The notes: generated from the letters alone by a model not told the origin. Counted from the stretch's first letter, positions 1-5,765 are shown. The stretch is 7,728 nucleotides of DNA from Spirochaetaceae bacterium (GCA_031284295.1 JAITAE010000232.1:1-7728); one strand, 5' to 3'. Numbers and translations: made by a program.

Positions 1-107
1 CGCATGGCGCTACCGCGCCGGGCGGCGTTATTCCGCTTCTATCCCTTGCGCAGATATTCGTATCCTGCATATGATCTCCGCACGGGAAAACCGGTATTTA
101 CAATCGT

Positions 108-116
108 GTCGGGATA
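108..116. repeat. 9-bp direct repeat, left copy (GTCGGGATA)
   Basis: This is identical to 862-870. It lies exactly where similarity to ISAs1 transposase ends (codons for ANYY at 117-128). It is probably one copy of the target-site duplication or the short homology used for the deletion that truncated the element. Confidence 0.6.
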
Positions 117-648
117 GTAATTCGCCTCTTGTTCCCGTATCTTCGCCGCTATATCCGTCCGGCACCCCATCGCGTCTATCGTTATCGTGTCCCCTTTCAC
201 ATCCAGACTCTCTAACAGTTCCGGTATGGCGGTGATCTCTTTGCTTTTTTCCCCGGTTTTCACCTGGCCAAGCACCATATTCTGGGCGCTTACCCACACA
301 CTGACTATATGCACCCCATTCCGCCCTTTGCTGGCTGAGCCGCGAATCGTTTTCCATCGATATTTATCGTTCGCCCGCCGGCTTTGTTCACTCCCATAAG
401 CCATGTTTGCGGGCCGCCGAGCAACGCCGCTGGTTCTATCCACGAAAATACCCGCGCAAAGGTCTTTTCCTCCGGTATCCCGTGCGGCAATTCCAGAAAG
501 CTCCTGAAAAAACCTCCTTCGCCTTCCCGAAATCCTCCGTCCCATTGAATTCATCCCATCCGGCTAGGATCGTCGTAAGCCCTATTACCAGCACGTCTAT
601 CAGCTTGTATAGAAAATGTCCGCTCTGCCGCCGCTCATCCTTTATTCG

Positions 649-677
649 CTGTGGGGTCTGCTCAGCAGACCCCACAG
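649..677. repeat. 29-bp near-perfect palindrome in the transposase 5' region
   Basis: The arms CTGTGGGGTCTGCT and AGCAGACCCCACAG (14 bp each) match perfectly around a single central C at 663. As RNA it would fold as a 13-bp stem with a 3-nt loop. It lies just upstream of the first codons with clear transposase homology (IKDERRQSG, from about 645). It may be a structure at the start of the transposase mRNA or a later insertion. Confidence 0.85.
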
Positions 678-699
678 ATGATAAATTTCCTTGCAGAAC

Positions 700-740
700 G
701 AGCCTCCGTTCAAAGTAACGCAACGCCTAAGCGGAGGCTC
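700..740. repeat. Inverted repeat enclosing the TTG start of the transposase frame
   Basis: The arms GAGCCTCCG (700-708) and CGGAGGCTC (732-740) pair perfectly over a 23-nt loop. The loop contains the TTG codon (721-723) that opens the first transposase frame. Several other IS families sequester the transposase start in a hairpin formed by read-through transcripts. That this one does so is inference. Confidence 0.6.
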
Positions 741-861
741 ATCCCGCTGAGGCATTCCTTCATCCATGCTATGTCTTCTTCAGTGATCTCCACTTGCTTT
801 CCCTTCCAAAGTTAAGTTCCACTATATCACAGATTTTTAAATGACGTTGTCCTGAAGGATG

Positions 862-870
862 GTCGGGATA
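862..870. repeat. 9-bp direct repeat, right copy (GTCGGGATA)
   Basis: This is identical to 108-116. It lies 8 bp outside the candidate element end CAGGACAACG (minus strand, starting at 854). The bases on either side do not extend the match, so the repeat is exactly 9 bp. Confidence 0.6.
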
Positions 871-919
871 ATGACAAAAATGATACTATACTCTATAATT
901 ACTACTCTATATATTGTAG

Positions 920-1007
920 GTTCGGTGAAGTTAACGAACGCTAAAGAAGCGTTGTTATGCGAATGTGCATTAATTCGCGGATATTTTTGCCGAACTCTCA
1001 TTATAAT
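920..1007 (+). promoter_or_regulatory. Leader of the oxidoreductase gene: three successive inverted repeats and a -10-like box
   Basis: Three short inverted repeats follow one another: GTTCG (920-924) with CGAAC (935-939), AACGCT (937-942) with AGCGTT (948-953), and GCGAAT (959-964) with ATTCGC (973-978). The first two share bases at 937-939, so they are mutually exclusive as RNA folds. A perfect TATAAT stands at 1002-1007, about 30 bp before the start codon, but no good -35 lies at the usual distance. Two roles are possible: operator half-sites, or a structured 5' leader transcribed from the AT-rich stretch at 880-915. Neither can be chosen from the sequence alone. Confidence 0.35.
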
Positions 1008-1037
1008 CAGGGGAAAAAATGCTGCAAGGAGGCATAT

Positions 1038-1652
1038 ATGAAAGTCATAGCGTTTAACGGCAGCCCGCACGAACAGGGCGCTTCAAACAGAGGTATCCTA
1101 ACCGTAATATCGGAGTTGGAAAAAGAAGGCATATCAAGCGAAATCCTGCATATAGGCGACAAAAACATACAGGGCTGTGTTGCTTGCCGTAGTTGTTACA
1201 AGACAGGACGCTGTAAATTTGACGATATTGTGAATCAAAGCTCCGAAAAACTTGAAAAGGCAGACGGTATCATTCTTGCTTCACCGGTTTATTACGGCGG
1301 TATTGCGGGAAACTTCAAGTGTTTCCTTGACCGTTTGTTCTACAGCGGCCCTAAACTAAGGCGCAAGGCGGGCGCAGTCATCGCCTCTGTCCGCAGGACC
1401 GGTGGCATCGGTGTATTTCATCAGCTTTGCAACTATCTTACTTTGGCGGGCGTGATAATCACTCCAACGGTTTACTGGAACGTGATTCACGGAAATAGCG
1501 CCGTGGAAGCGGAGCAAGACGCCGAAGGACTTTATACGCTGCGCACTTTGGGGCGTAACATGGCTTGGCTCCTTAAAACGCTGGAGCTGGGCGGTAAAAG
1601 CATCCCGCTTCCACAGGAAGAACCTCGTATCTTTACGAATTTTATCCGCTGA
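1038..1652 (+). CDS. NAD(P)H-dependent FMN oxidoreductase, flavodoxin fold
   Basis: This is a 204-residue soluble cytoplasmic protein of the multimeric flavodoxin / NADPH-dependent FMN reductase family (COG0655-like), which moves electrons from NAD(P)H through bound FMN to a partner not identifiable here. The N-terminus KVIAFNGSPHEQGASN (2-17) is the first beta strand and the FMN-phosphate loop. SPVYYGG (82-88) is the second flavin loop, and FLDRLFYSG (96-104) follows as in family members. The segment GCVACRSCYKTGRC (46-59) has cysteines 47, 50, 53 and 59 spaced Cx2Cx2Cx5C, as in iron-sulfur flavoproteins. Whether a cluster is bound is open. ATG at 1038 is chosen over the in-frame ATG at 957 because AAGGAGG (1026-1032) sits 5 nt before it and the family motif starts at once. 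The gene stands alone, with its own leader and terminator. The physiological substrate is unknown. Confidence 0.88.
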   Translation: MKVIAFNGSPHEQGASNRGILTVISELEKEGISSEILHIGDKNIQGCVACRSCYKTGRCKFDDIVNQSSEKLEKADGIILASPVYYGGIAGNFKCFLDRLFYSGPKLRRKAGAVIASVRRTGGIGVFHQLCNYLTLAGVIITPTVYWNVIHGNSAVEAEQDAEGLYTLRTLGRNMAWLLKTLELGGKSIPLPQEEPRIFTNFIR

Positions 1653-1669
1653 TTACACGTATTAGGTAA

Positions 1670-1724
1670 TGGGGCTGGCTCTCCGTAGTGTGGAGTTCTT
1701 TCATATAGCCTGTGCCCCACTTTT
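1670..1724 (+). terminator. Probable terminator of the oxidoreductase gene
   Basis: Starting 17 nt after the stop codon, nested pairs form an imperfect hairpin: TGGGGC (1670-1675) with GCCCCA (1714-1719), GGCT (1677-1680) with AGCC (1707-1710), and CTCC (1681-1684) with GGAG (1692-1695). CTTTT follows at 1720-1724. The U-tract is short and the stem is interrupted, so efficiency is doubtful. Confidence 0.42.
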
Positions 1725-1754
1725 AACCTATCAGCCTGTTGCGCTTAATAATGG

Positions 1755-1771
1755 CCCCCCCCCCCCCCCCC
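1755..1771. repeat. 17-C homopolymer tract
   Basis: An uninterrupted run of 17 cytosines lies between the end of the oxidoreductase gene and the phoR-like gene. Runs this long are prone to slippage, and in some treponemes and other host-associated bacteria they act as phase-variable switches. No convincing ORF or promoter is adjacent on either strand. The length in the assembly may itself be inexact. Confidence 0.9.
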
Positions 1772-1910
1772 TGAAGGGCGGGTATCTTGTAAGCGGTACA
1801 TTGTTTACGAGGTTCGATCGGGTAAGGAAATTTTTTAACTGTGAAGGTTTGCATATAGTGCTTCTACTTGTAAAACACCAATATGCCGGGGGAGTTGCGG
1901 GGGTAGCGGA

Positions 1911-1962
1911 AAAGCCGTAGGCTTTGGAGCGAAGGGTCGGCAACTTTCGTTGCCGACCCTTC
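1911..1962. repeat. Two adjacent hairpins, the second with a perfect 14-bp stem and 4-nt loop
   Basis: The first hairpin is AAAGCC (1911-1916) / GGCTTT (1920-1925) with a 3-nt loop. Five bases on, GAAGGGTCGGCAAC (1931-1944) pairs perfectly with GTTGCCGACCCTTC (1949-1962) around TTTC. No T-run follows directly on either strand, so this is not a canonical terminator. The surrounding 1725-2085 contains no gene I can support. Confidence 0.85.
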
Positions 1963-2113
1963 CCACTCATTATAATTTTCTAAGTATAAATACTATAGCA
2001 AATCCGTCTACTACCATTTTTTTGAAAAGAACGAAGATTTACTAAAGTGTCCGTAGAATACGCAAAACGGCTTGAGATCACAGTAAAAGGCTAATTTCTG
2101 GGGCAAAATATGT

Positions 2114-2218
2114 GATCACCGGGCAATAGAGGACTACACCGAGGCCCTGCGGCTCGATCCCAATGATGCCGCCTATAACAACTGGGGCCTTGCGTATGAA
2201 AACAAAAAGGACTACCGC
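2114..2218 (+). pseudogene. Relic of a tetratricopeptide-repeat (TPR) protein gene
   Basis: The frame reads DHRAIEDYTEALRLDPND followed by AAYNNWGLAYENKKDYR. This is the B helix of one TPR unit and the A helix of the next, with the usual Ala, Tyr, Ala, Pro, Gly, Tyr positions filled. In the related repeat consensus NNRGLAY the Trp is Arg, a one-base change. The frame is closed upstream by TAA at 2084-2086. Downstream it runs into a transcription terminator, so only about one repeat (35 codons) survives. No start codon or ribosome site is present. The gene would have been convergent with the kinase gene. TPR domains mediate protein-protein contacts; the original partner cannot be told. Confidence 0.72.
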
Positions 2219-2239
2219 CATCCCCCCAGCGAGCTTGAC

Positions 2240-2279
2240 AAAGCCCCCGCCGTTTACAGACAAGCGGCGGGGGCTTTTT
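2240..2279 (+). terminator. Strong intrinsic terminator
   Basis: AAAGCCCCCGCCG (2240-2252) pairs perfectly with CGGCGGGGGCTTT (2265-2277) across a 12-nt loop, with a five-T run at 2275-2279 on the plus strand. It lies 22 bp after the TPR relic and was probably the terminator of that gene. In the minus direction it is 53 bp past the kinase stop codon. It may terminate that operon too, although only three Ts end the stem on that side. Confidence 0.82.
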
Positions 2280-2329
2280 ATGCGGACGGGCGCGCAGGAG
2301 CGTTTTTATACCGGGTGTGGCGGTGAAAG

Positions 2330-4120
2330 TCAGTGTGAGCGGCGGACAAGGGGCAGCCTTATCCTGAACACGGAGCCCTCGCCGGCGCGGCTTTCAGCTT
2401 CGGCTGAGCCGCCGTGCGTCAGCGCGATGTGGCGGACTATCGCGAGCCCTAGGCCGGTACCCGCAGCCGCCGGGTTGCGGGTACGGTCTACACGGTAGAA
2501 GCGTTCAAAAATCCGGTTAAGGTGTTCGGGCGCTATGCCGGGCCCGTTATCCTCCACTTCTAGAAAAAGCTCCCCGTCACTGTCGCCGCTTGTAAAAGCG
2601 CGGACAACAACATCAGAGCCGGGCGGCGTATACTTTACCGCGTTGTCCAGCAGGTTGACCAGGGCCTGAACCACAAGCGCGCCGTGAACCTTCGCGCACA
2701 GGCCGGGGCGGCACTCCACCGATATTGACGTCCGTTTTCCACCGGCAAAAAAGGCCGCCGCCCGGGCCGCTTCGTCCAGAAGCGGCCTTATATCTTGCTC
2801 CTCCGCATCAGGCCTGCCGCCCGGGGAATCTTCCATCGCTTCTATCGCAGCCAGGCTCAGCAGGTCTGTGGTAAGGTTTTCCATGACTATCGCGTTTTTT
2901 TGAATAAGGGCCAGGCCGCGGCGCAGCGTTTCGCCGTCCTCCGGCAGCAGGTCCGGCAGGGTCTCAGCGTAACCCTTGATAAGCTGGATCGGCGTCCGCA
3001 GCTCGTGCGATACATTGGCGACAAAATCTTTGCGTACCTGCTCCAGCCGCTTCAGACGGGTAATATCTTCAAGCACGATGATCGCACCACCCGCCGGTTT
3101 AAGCGGCCCGGCAAAAACGCGGAAGAAACGCCGCGTCCCGCCCGCGTAAAGGTGGAGTTCCGACTCTTCCGGGCCGCCGCCCGCAAGCACGCGGCGGGCG
3201 GCGGCCTCCAGCTCTGTGGCGTGTACCGCTTCCAGAAAGTAGGGTTCGTCTCCTTCCGCTATGGAAAACAGCCTGCGGGCGCTGGGGTTCACAAGCCTAA
3301 GTATCAGCCCGCCATCCACGGCAAATACCGCCTCGTTCATGCCGTTCAAAATACCCTCCAAGCGGCTGCCCTCCGCCTGCGCCTCCTCAATCCGCCGTGC
3401 AAGTTCCGCCGCCATGTTCCGCAGGGCCTTTTCCAGCGTACGGAATTCCTCCGTATCCGATACGGAGACGAGCGGCAGGGCCGCTATCCCGGTATGCGGC
3501 GTAGAAGACACGGTTTTCGCCAGTTTTTCCAGCCGCATGAAGGAACGTCCCAGCGACCGCGAAAATGTATACACCGCCAGTATTGCGGCGGCAGCGGCGG
3601 CCAGAAACGGCAGGTAAAGGTCTGGAAGCAAGGCTTCCGCTATGCGTCCGCCAAAACCGGGAACCGGCAGGGCAAGACGCAGCGCGCCCAACATACGCGG
3701 CGGCACGCCTGAATATACCGGAATCGCAAGGTAAAGGTTGTCTATGCCGGCCGTGCCGGATTTTCGCCGCGCGTGCCCTTCATTTCCGGCGAGGGCGGCC
3801 ATAATTTCGGGGCGGCCGCCGTGGTTTTCCATGTTTTGGGCGTCAAAGCCGGAATCGTAGACAACGGCGCCGTCCGTACCGGTCAGGGTAAGCCGGTAGG
3901 CGCGCCCAATCTCCGGCAACGGAGATTGGGCGCCGGCATTGTTAAAAAAGGTTTCGTCCAAAAACGGCGACAGAGTCAGCGCCGCCGCCCGCATATTCCG
4001 GGTGTTCGTCTCGTAGTAAAGTGAGTTCATAAAAATAAGGATGACGAGCGCGAAAAAGCAGAATAGTCCAAGCGCCGCCGAGGCAAGAACCAGCAGGCTC
4101 TTGCCGAATACGGTTTTCAC
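2330..4120 (-). CDS. PhoR-type membrane sensor histidine kinase
   Basis: This 596-residue sensor kinase autophosphorylates on His and passes the phosphate to the adjacent regulator. In order: transmembrane helix 1 (about 8-32); extracytoplasmic sensor (33-163) with DGAVVYDSGFD and MENHGGRPEIMAAL, typical of PhoR-like N-termini; helix 2 (about 166-186); HAMP linker (187-245); PAS domain (about 250-355, MNEAVFAVDGGL); HisKA with the H box NVSHELRTP (His372); and the ATPase domain with N box NLLDNAVKYTPP (Asn493), G1 DNGPGIA (524-530), F box FERFYRV and G2 GTGLGLA (554-560). All catalytic motifs are intact. The start is GTG at 4118-4120, overlapping the regulator's TGA as GTGA, which indicates translational coupling. 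No other start upstream of helix 1 is better. The gene is visibly richer in G+C than its glgC and DUF2238 neighbours. Phosphate sensing is suggested by architecture only, since no pst or phoU genes are nearby. Confidence 0.9.
   Translation of the reverse strand: MKTVFGKSLLVLASAALGLFCFFALVILIFMNSLYYETNTRNMRAAALTLSPFLDETFFNNAGAQSPLPEIGRAYRLTLTGTDGAVVYDSGFDAQNMENHGGRPEIMAALAGNEGHARRKSGTAGIDNLYLAIPVYSGVPPRMLGALRLALPVPGFGGRIAEALLPDLYLPFLAAAAAAILAVYTFSRSLGRSFMRLEKLAKTVSSTPHTGIAALPLVSVSDTEEFRTLEKALRNMAAELARRIEEAQAEGSRLEGILNGMNEAVFAVDGGLILRLVNPSARRLFSIAEGDEPYFLEAVHATELEAAARRVLAGGGPEESELHLYAGGTRRFFRVFAGPLKPAGGAIIVLEDITRLKRLEQVRKDFVANVSHELRTPIQLIKGYAETLPDLLPEDGETLRRGLALIQKNAIVMENLTTDLLSLAAIEAMEDSPGGRPDAEEQDIRPLLDEAARAAAFFAGGKRTSISVECRPGLCAKVHGALVVQALVNLLDNAVKYTPPGSDVVVRAFTSGDSDGELFLEVEDNGPGIAPEHLNRIFERFYRVDRTRNPAAAGTGLGLAIVRHIALTHGGSAEAESRAGEGSVFRIRLPLVRRSH
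2457..2484. repeat. 12-bp-stem hairpin with 4-nt loop inside the kinase G2 region
   Basis: GTACCCGCAGCC (2457-2468) pairs with GGTTGCGGGTAC (2473-2484), with one G-T pair, around GCCG. It falls on the kinase codons for TRNPAAAGT, just before the invariant GLGL of the ATP site, yet protein length there matches relatives. Confidence 0.75.
3172..3206. repeat. 13-bp perfect-stem hairpin inside the kinase PAS region
   Basis: GGCCGCCGCCCGC (3172-3184) pairs perfectly with GCGGGCGGCGGCC (3194-3206) over a 9-nt loop. It encodes AAARRVLAGGG in the kinase. Ala GCC and Gly GGC codons are mutually complementary, so part of this symmetry may come from composition alone. Confidence 0.75.
3902..3933. repeat. 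14-bp perfect-stem hairpin with 4-nt loop inside the kinase sensor domain
   Basis: GCGCCCAATCTCCG (3902-3915) pairs perfectly with CGGAGATTGGGCGC (3920-3933) around GCAA. On the minus strand it encodes AQSPLPEIGRA (residues about 64-74) in the extracytoplasmic sensor domain and keeps the reading frame open. Unlike the hairpin at 3172-3206 it is not simply GC-repetitive, so the symmetry is unlikely to be due to composition. Confidence 0.85.
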
Positions 4121-4812
4121 GCCGGTTTCAGCCGGTAGCCCACGCCCCGAATCGTTTCGATAAGGTCTCCCGCCCCGCCAAGTTTTTTGCGGAGGGACAT
4201 TACCTGCACATCAACTGAACGGTCAGTAACCGGATAGTCCGCGCCGTGAACCGCGTCGATTATCTGATTCCGCGAGAATACCCGCCCGGGCTGGGAAAGA
4301 AATGTGTTTAATAGTGAAAATTCGCTGACCGAAAGATCGAGCGGCGCGCCGTCCAGCAACGCCTCGTGTTTCAGCGTGTCAAGGCTAAGCCTGCCCTCAC
4401 GCAGAAAGGCGCGTTCGGCTTCCGGCAGAGCGCGTCCGTCTTTCCGCCGTAGCGCCGTCCGCACACGCGCAATCAGAACACGGGGACTGTACGGCTTTAC
4501 CACGTAATCGTCGGCCCCCAATTCCAGGGCCGCCACGATATCCGCGTCCTCACCGCGCGCGGTTGTCATGATTACGGGTATGGCGTCCAGCGTCCGCTCC
4601 GCCTTCAGCTTCTTCAAAACGGTGAACCCGTCCATGCCCGGCAGCATAATGTCCAGAACCACACAGTCTACGGGCTCACGCCGGAGCAGCGCAAGCGCGT
4701 CCTCCCCGGTCTTTGCCATGACAAGCCGCCAGCCTTCCCTGTTCATGGCTAGAGAAAGCAGTTCCTGTATCTCTTCGTCATCCTCAACTATCAGTATAGC
4801 CGCCCTGGACAT
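4117..4812 (-). CDS. PhoB/OmpR-family response regulator
   Basis: This is a 231-residue DNA-binding regulator, phosphorylated by the adjacent kinase. Numbering from ATG at 4812: receiver domain 4-115 with the acidic pair in VEDD (11, 12), phospho-acceptor Asp54 in VLDIMLPGMDG, Thr83/Thr84 in MTTARGED and Lys106 in VVKPY; winged-helix domain about 137-231 with the sequence LDLSVSEFSLLNTFLSQPGRVFSR, the recognition-helix region RSVDVQVMSLRKKLG and the C-terminal IETIRGVGYRLKP. All receiver residues are intact. An in-frame TTG at 4831-4833 would add seven residues (MSAAGVR), but its GGAG is only one base away. ATG at 4812 has GGGGG five bases before it and begins MSRAAILIVEDD, like relatives. 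The start follows the membrane-protein gene by 32 bp, and the stop overlaps the kinase start. PhoB identity is by family only; target genes are not known. Confidence 0.9.
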   Translation of the reverse strand: MSRAAILIVEDDEEIQELLSLAMNREGWRLVMAKTGEDALALLRREPVDCVVLDIMLPGMDGFTVLKKLKAERTLDAIPVIMTTARGEDADIVAALELGADDYVVKPYSPRVLIARVRTALRRKDGRALPEAERAFLREGRLSLDTLKHEALLDGAPLDLSVSEFSLLNTFLSQPGRVFSRNQIIDAVHGADYPVTDRSVDVQVMSLRKKLGGAGDLIETIRGVGYRLKPA

Positions 4813-4844
4813 CCTTACCCCCGCCGCTGACAAACTCCAAGCTG

Positions 4845-5612
4845 CTAATTAACGCCGGCTTTTTGCGCCTTGTTTACCTTTGCCGTTAATTTTTGCGGCG
4901 AGTTAAGCCCGGCCGCCGGAACCAGTTTTAGGTTTTTTTTATTTTTTTGCTTTATCATGATGTATCCAATTGTACAGATTGCCGCCGCCCCAAGTACGTC
5001 AACGATTAAATCTTTCATCGTGTCGTACAAGGCAAGCTGCCCCAAAAGTTGTCCACCGTTCTCCATTTTGTACCGCTGCATATTAAAACCGAAAAACAGG
5101 TCCATGGAGTACTCGTATATCTCCCAGACCGCGCCAAGCGCCACCGCGAAAAAAAATGAAAACAGCGCCATAAAACCCGCGCTTAAATTCAGCTTTACCT
5201 TTTTGCTGTTGTTCAGAATGTCTATTGCGGAAACGCCTATCGCACCGAGCATTACGCCGCTACAGGCGTGTAAAAGCGTGTCCCAATGAGGCACCTTGTA
5301 ATAGAAATCATGTACTTCACCAAGGATAATCGCAGCGTACAGGAATGCCACAAAAAATATATATACGAAATTTTCGATTACGACCTTACAGCGTCTTTCA
5401 AGTAGCCCGGGCAGGAATAACACTACAAGCCCCAACAAACATTGTAGCAGCATTAAACCATAATCGCGTTCCTGCCCAAAAAAGACCAACAGCGGCGTCT
5501 TGTCCATCGCCGTTAAAACAATGCCGGCGATCGCATAGACTGCGGAAACTATCAGGGAGCAGAGTACGGCATACGTTACGATTACACGAATTCGGCTTTT
5601 GTATCTTTTCAT
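4845..5612 (-). CDS. DUF2238 / YjdF-like six-helix membrane protein
   Basis: This 255-residue integral inner-membrane protein is of uncharacterised function. Six hydrophobic segments are visible at about 9-34, 51-70, 80-98, 112-132, 144-164 and 200-220. The conserved polar motifs of the family are present: HWDTLLH (109-115) at the start of helix 4, GAVWEIYEY (160-168) after helix 5, and YDTMKDLIVD (196-205) entering helix 6. These His, Asp and Glu residues lie at membrane edges and could form a metal or active site, but that is inference. A lysine-rich cytoplasmic tail (221-255) ends the protein. ATG at 5612 follows a weak GGGT ribosome site. A promoter lies 63 bp upstream, and the regulator gene begins 32 bp downstream, so this is probably the first gene of a three-gene operon. 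It may be a regulatory target, an accessory sensor, or just a co-transcribed neighbour. Confidence 0.78.
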   Translation of the reverse strand: MKRYKSRIRVIVTYAVLCSLIVSAVYAIAGIVLTAMDKTPLLVFFGQERDYGLMLLQCLLGLVVLFLPGLLERRCKVVIENFVYIFFVAFLYAAIILGEVHDFYYKVPHWDTLLHACSGVMLGAIGVSAIDILNNSKKVKLNLSAGFMALFSFFFAVALGAVWEIYEYSMDLFFGFNMQRYKMENGGQLLGQLALYDTMKDLIVDVLGAAAICTIGYIMIKQKNKKNLKLVPAAGLNSPQKLTAKVNKAQKAGVN

Positions 5613-5681
5613 AAATTACCCGTGCCGCCGCATCCGCAACCTTTGTCCCCGTTCAGCCCTGCCGCATGACACCTGTATCAA

Positions 5682-5710
5682 ATTATAACGCCTATGTTGC
5701 CATCCCGCAA
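5682..5710 (-). promoter_or_regulatory. Sigma70-type promoter for the membrane protein / regulator / kinase operon
   Basis: On the minus strand TTGCGG (5710-5705) and a perfect TATAAT (5687-5682) are separated by 17 bp. This places the transcript start near 5675, about 63 nt before the ATG at 5612. The -35 matches the consensus at its first three bases only. I see no convincing Pho-box repeats here. Confidence 0.55.
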
Positions 5711-5731
5711 GCGGCAGGACAGCCAGCGGCT

Positions 5732-5765
5732 ATCATTCTTCACTCATTCTTCATTATGGAGGGGG
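5732..5765. repeat. Imperfect direct repeat, left copy
   Basis: It begins with two copies of TCATTCTTCA (5733-5742 and 5744-5753) and runs into TTATGGAGGGGG. The stretch from 5743 matches 6028-6051 at 18 of 24 positions without gaps. An inverted repeat starts right at its G-run (5760). Confidence 0.5.

Larger units (their letters stand above)
39..723 (-). pseudogene. ISAs1-family transposase pseudogene, frameshifted and truncated
   Basis: Three reading frames must be joined to recover the protein. Frame one (down to about 513) gives the family's N-terminal domain: IKDERRQSG, then KLIDVLVIGL, then DEFNGTEDFGKAKEVF. Frame two (about 506 to 353) gives FLELPHGIPEEKTFARVF and GGRTINIDGK, which holds the first catalytic Asp. 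Frame three (about 350 to 117) gives RGSASKG, HIVSVWVS, KSKEITAIPELL and the second Asp in TIDAMGC. The domain with the catalytic Glu is missing: after ANYY the frame runs into unrelated sequence and stops at 39. Both frame changes fall in homopolymers and each is repaired by adding one base. A TTG at 721-723 opens frame one. A GTG at 791-793 behind GGAAGGG could be the original start (VEITEEDIAWMKECLSG), but that needs another frame change. It cannot make an active transposase. Confidence 0.85.
117..861 (-). mobile_element. Decayed, 3'-truncated ISAs1-family insertion sequence
   Basis: The segment encodes recognisable ISAs1-family (DDE) transposase pieces on the minus strand. It is flanked by the exact 9-bp direct repeat GTCGGGATA at 108-116 and 862-870, a size that fits the 8-10 bp target duplications known for this family. 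The upstream end carries CAGGACAACGTCATTT (minus strand, starting at 854), a plausible terminal-repeat sequence, but no matching inverted copy is visible at the other end. The protein homology stops at the left 9-bp repeat, so the distal half of the element, including its second end, has been lost. The exact outer border (854 or 861) is uncertain. The family assignment is firm and the borders are inferred. Confidence 0.72.

Noticed and set aside
920..1010. Integron attC site, considered because of GTTAAC and AACGCT..AGCGTT
   Set aside because: The terminal RYYYAAC and GTTRRRY boxes are not present at the right ends, and no integrase is in the window.
837..1070. Minus-strand 77-codon frame over the oxidoreductase leader
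   Set aside because: It crosses the IS border and the AT-rich leader, with no good ribosome site or similarity.
1669..1970. Open frames on both strands across the poly-C tract
   Set aside because: Their proline or glycine runs are just the homopolymer, they overlap hairpins, and they have no ribosome site or recognisable domain.
2795..3712. Plus-strand open frame of 305 codons
   Set aside because: It lies antisense to the well-supported kinase gene, is rich in Arg, Gln and His with no domain signal, and is explained by the high GC of the opposite strand.
5613..5760. Pho-box operator before the membrane-protein operon
   Set aside because: Only a single TCAT-like fragment is visible, without the repeated 7-bp units at the expected spacing.
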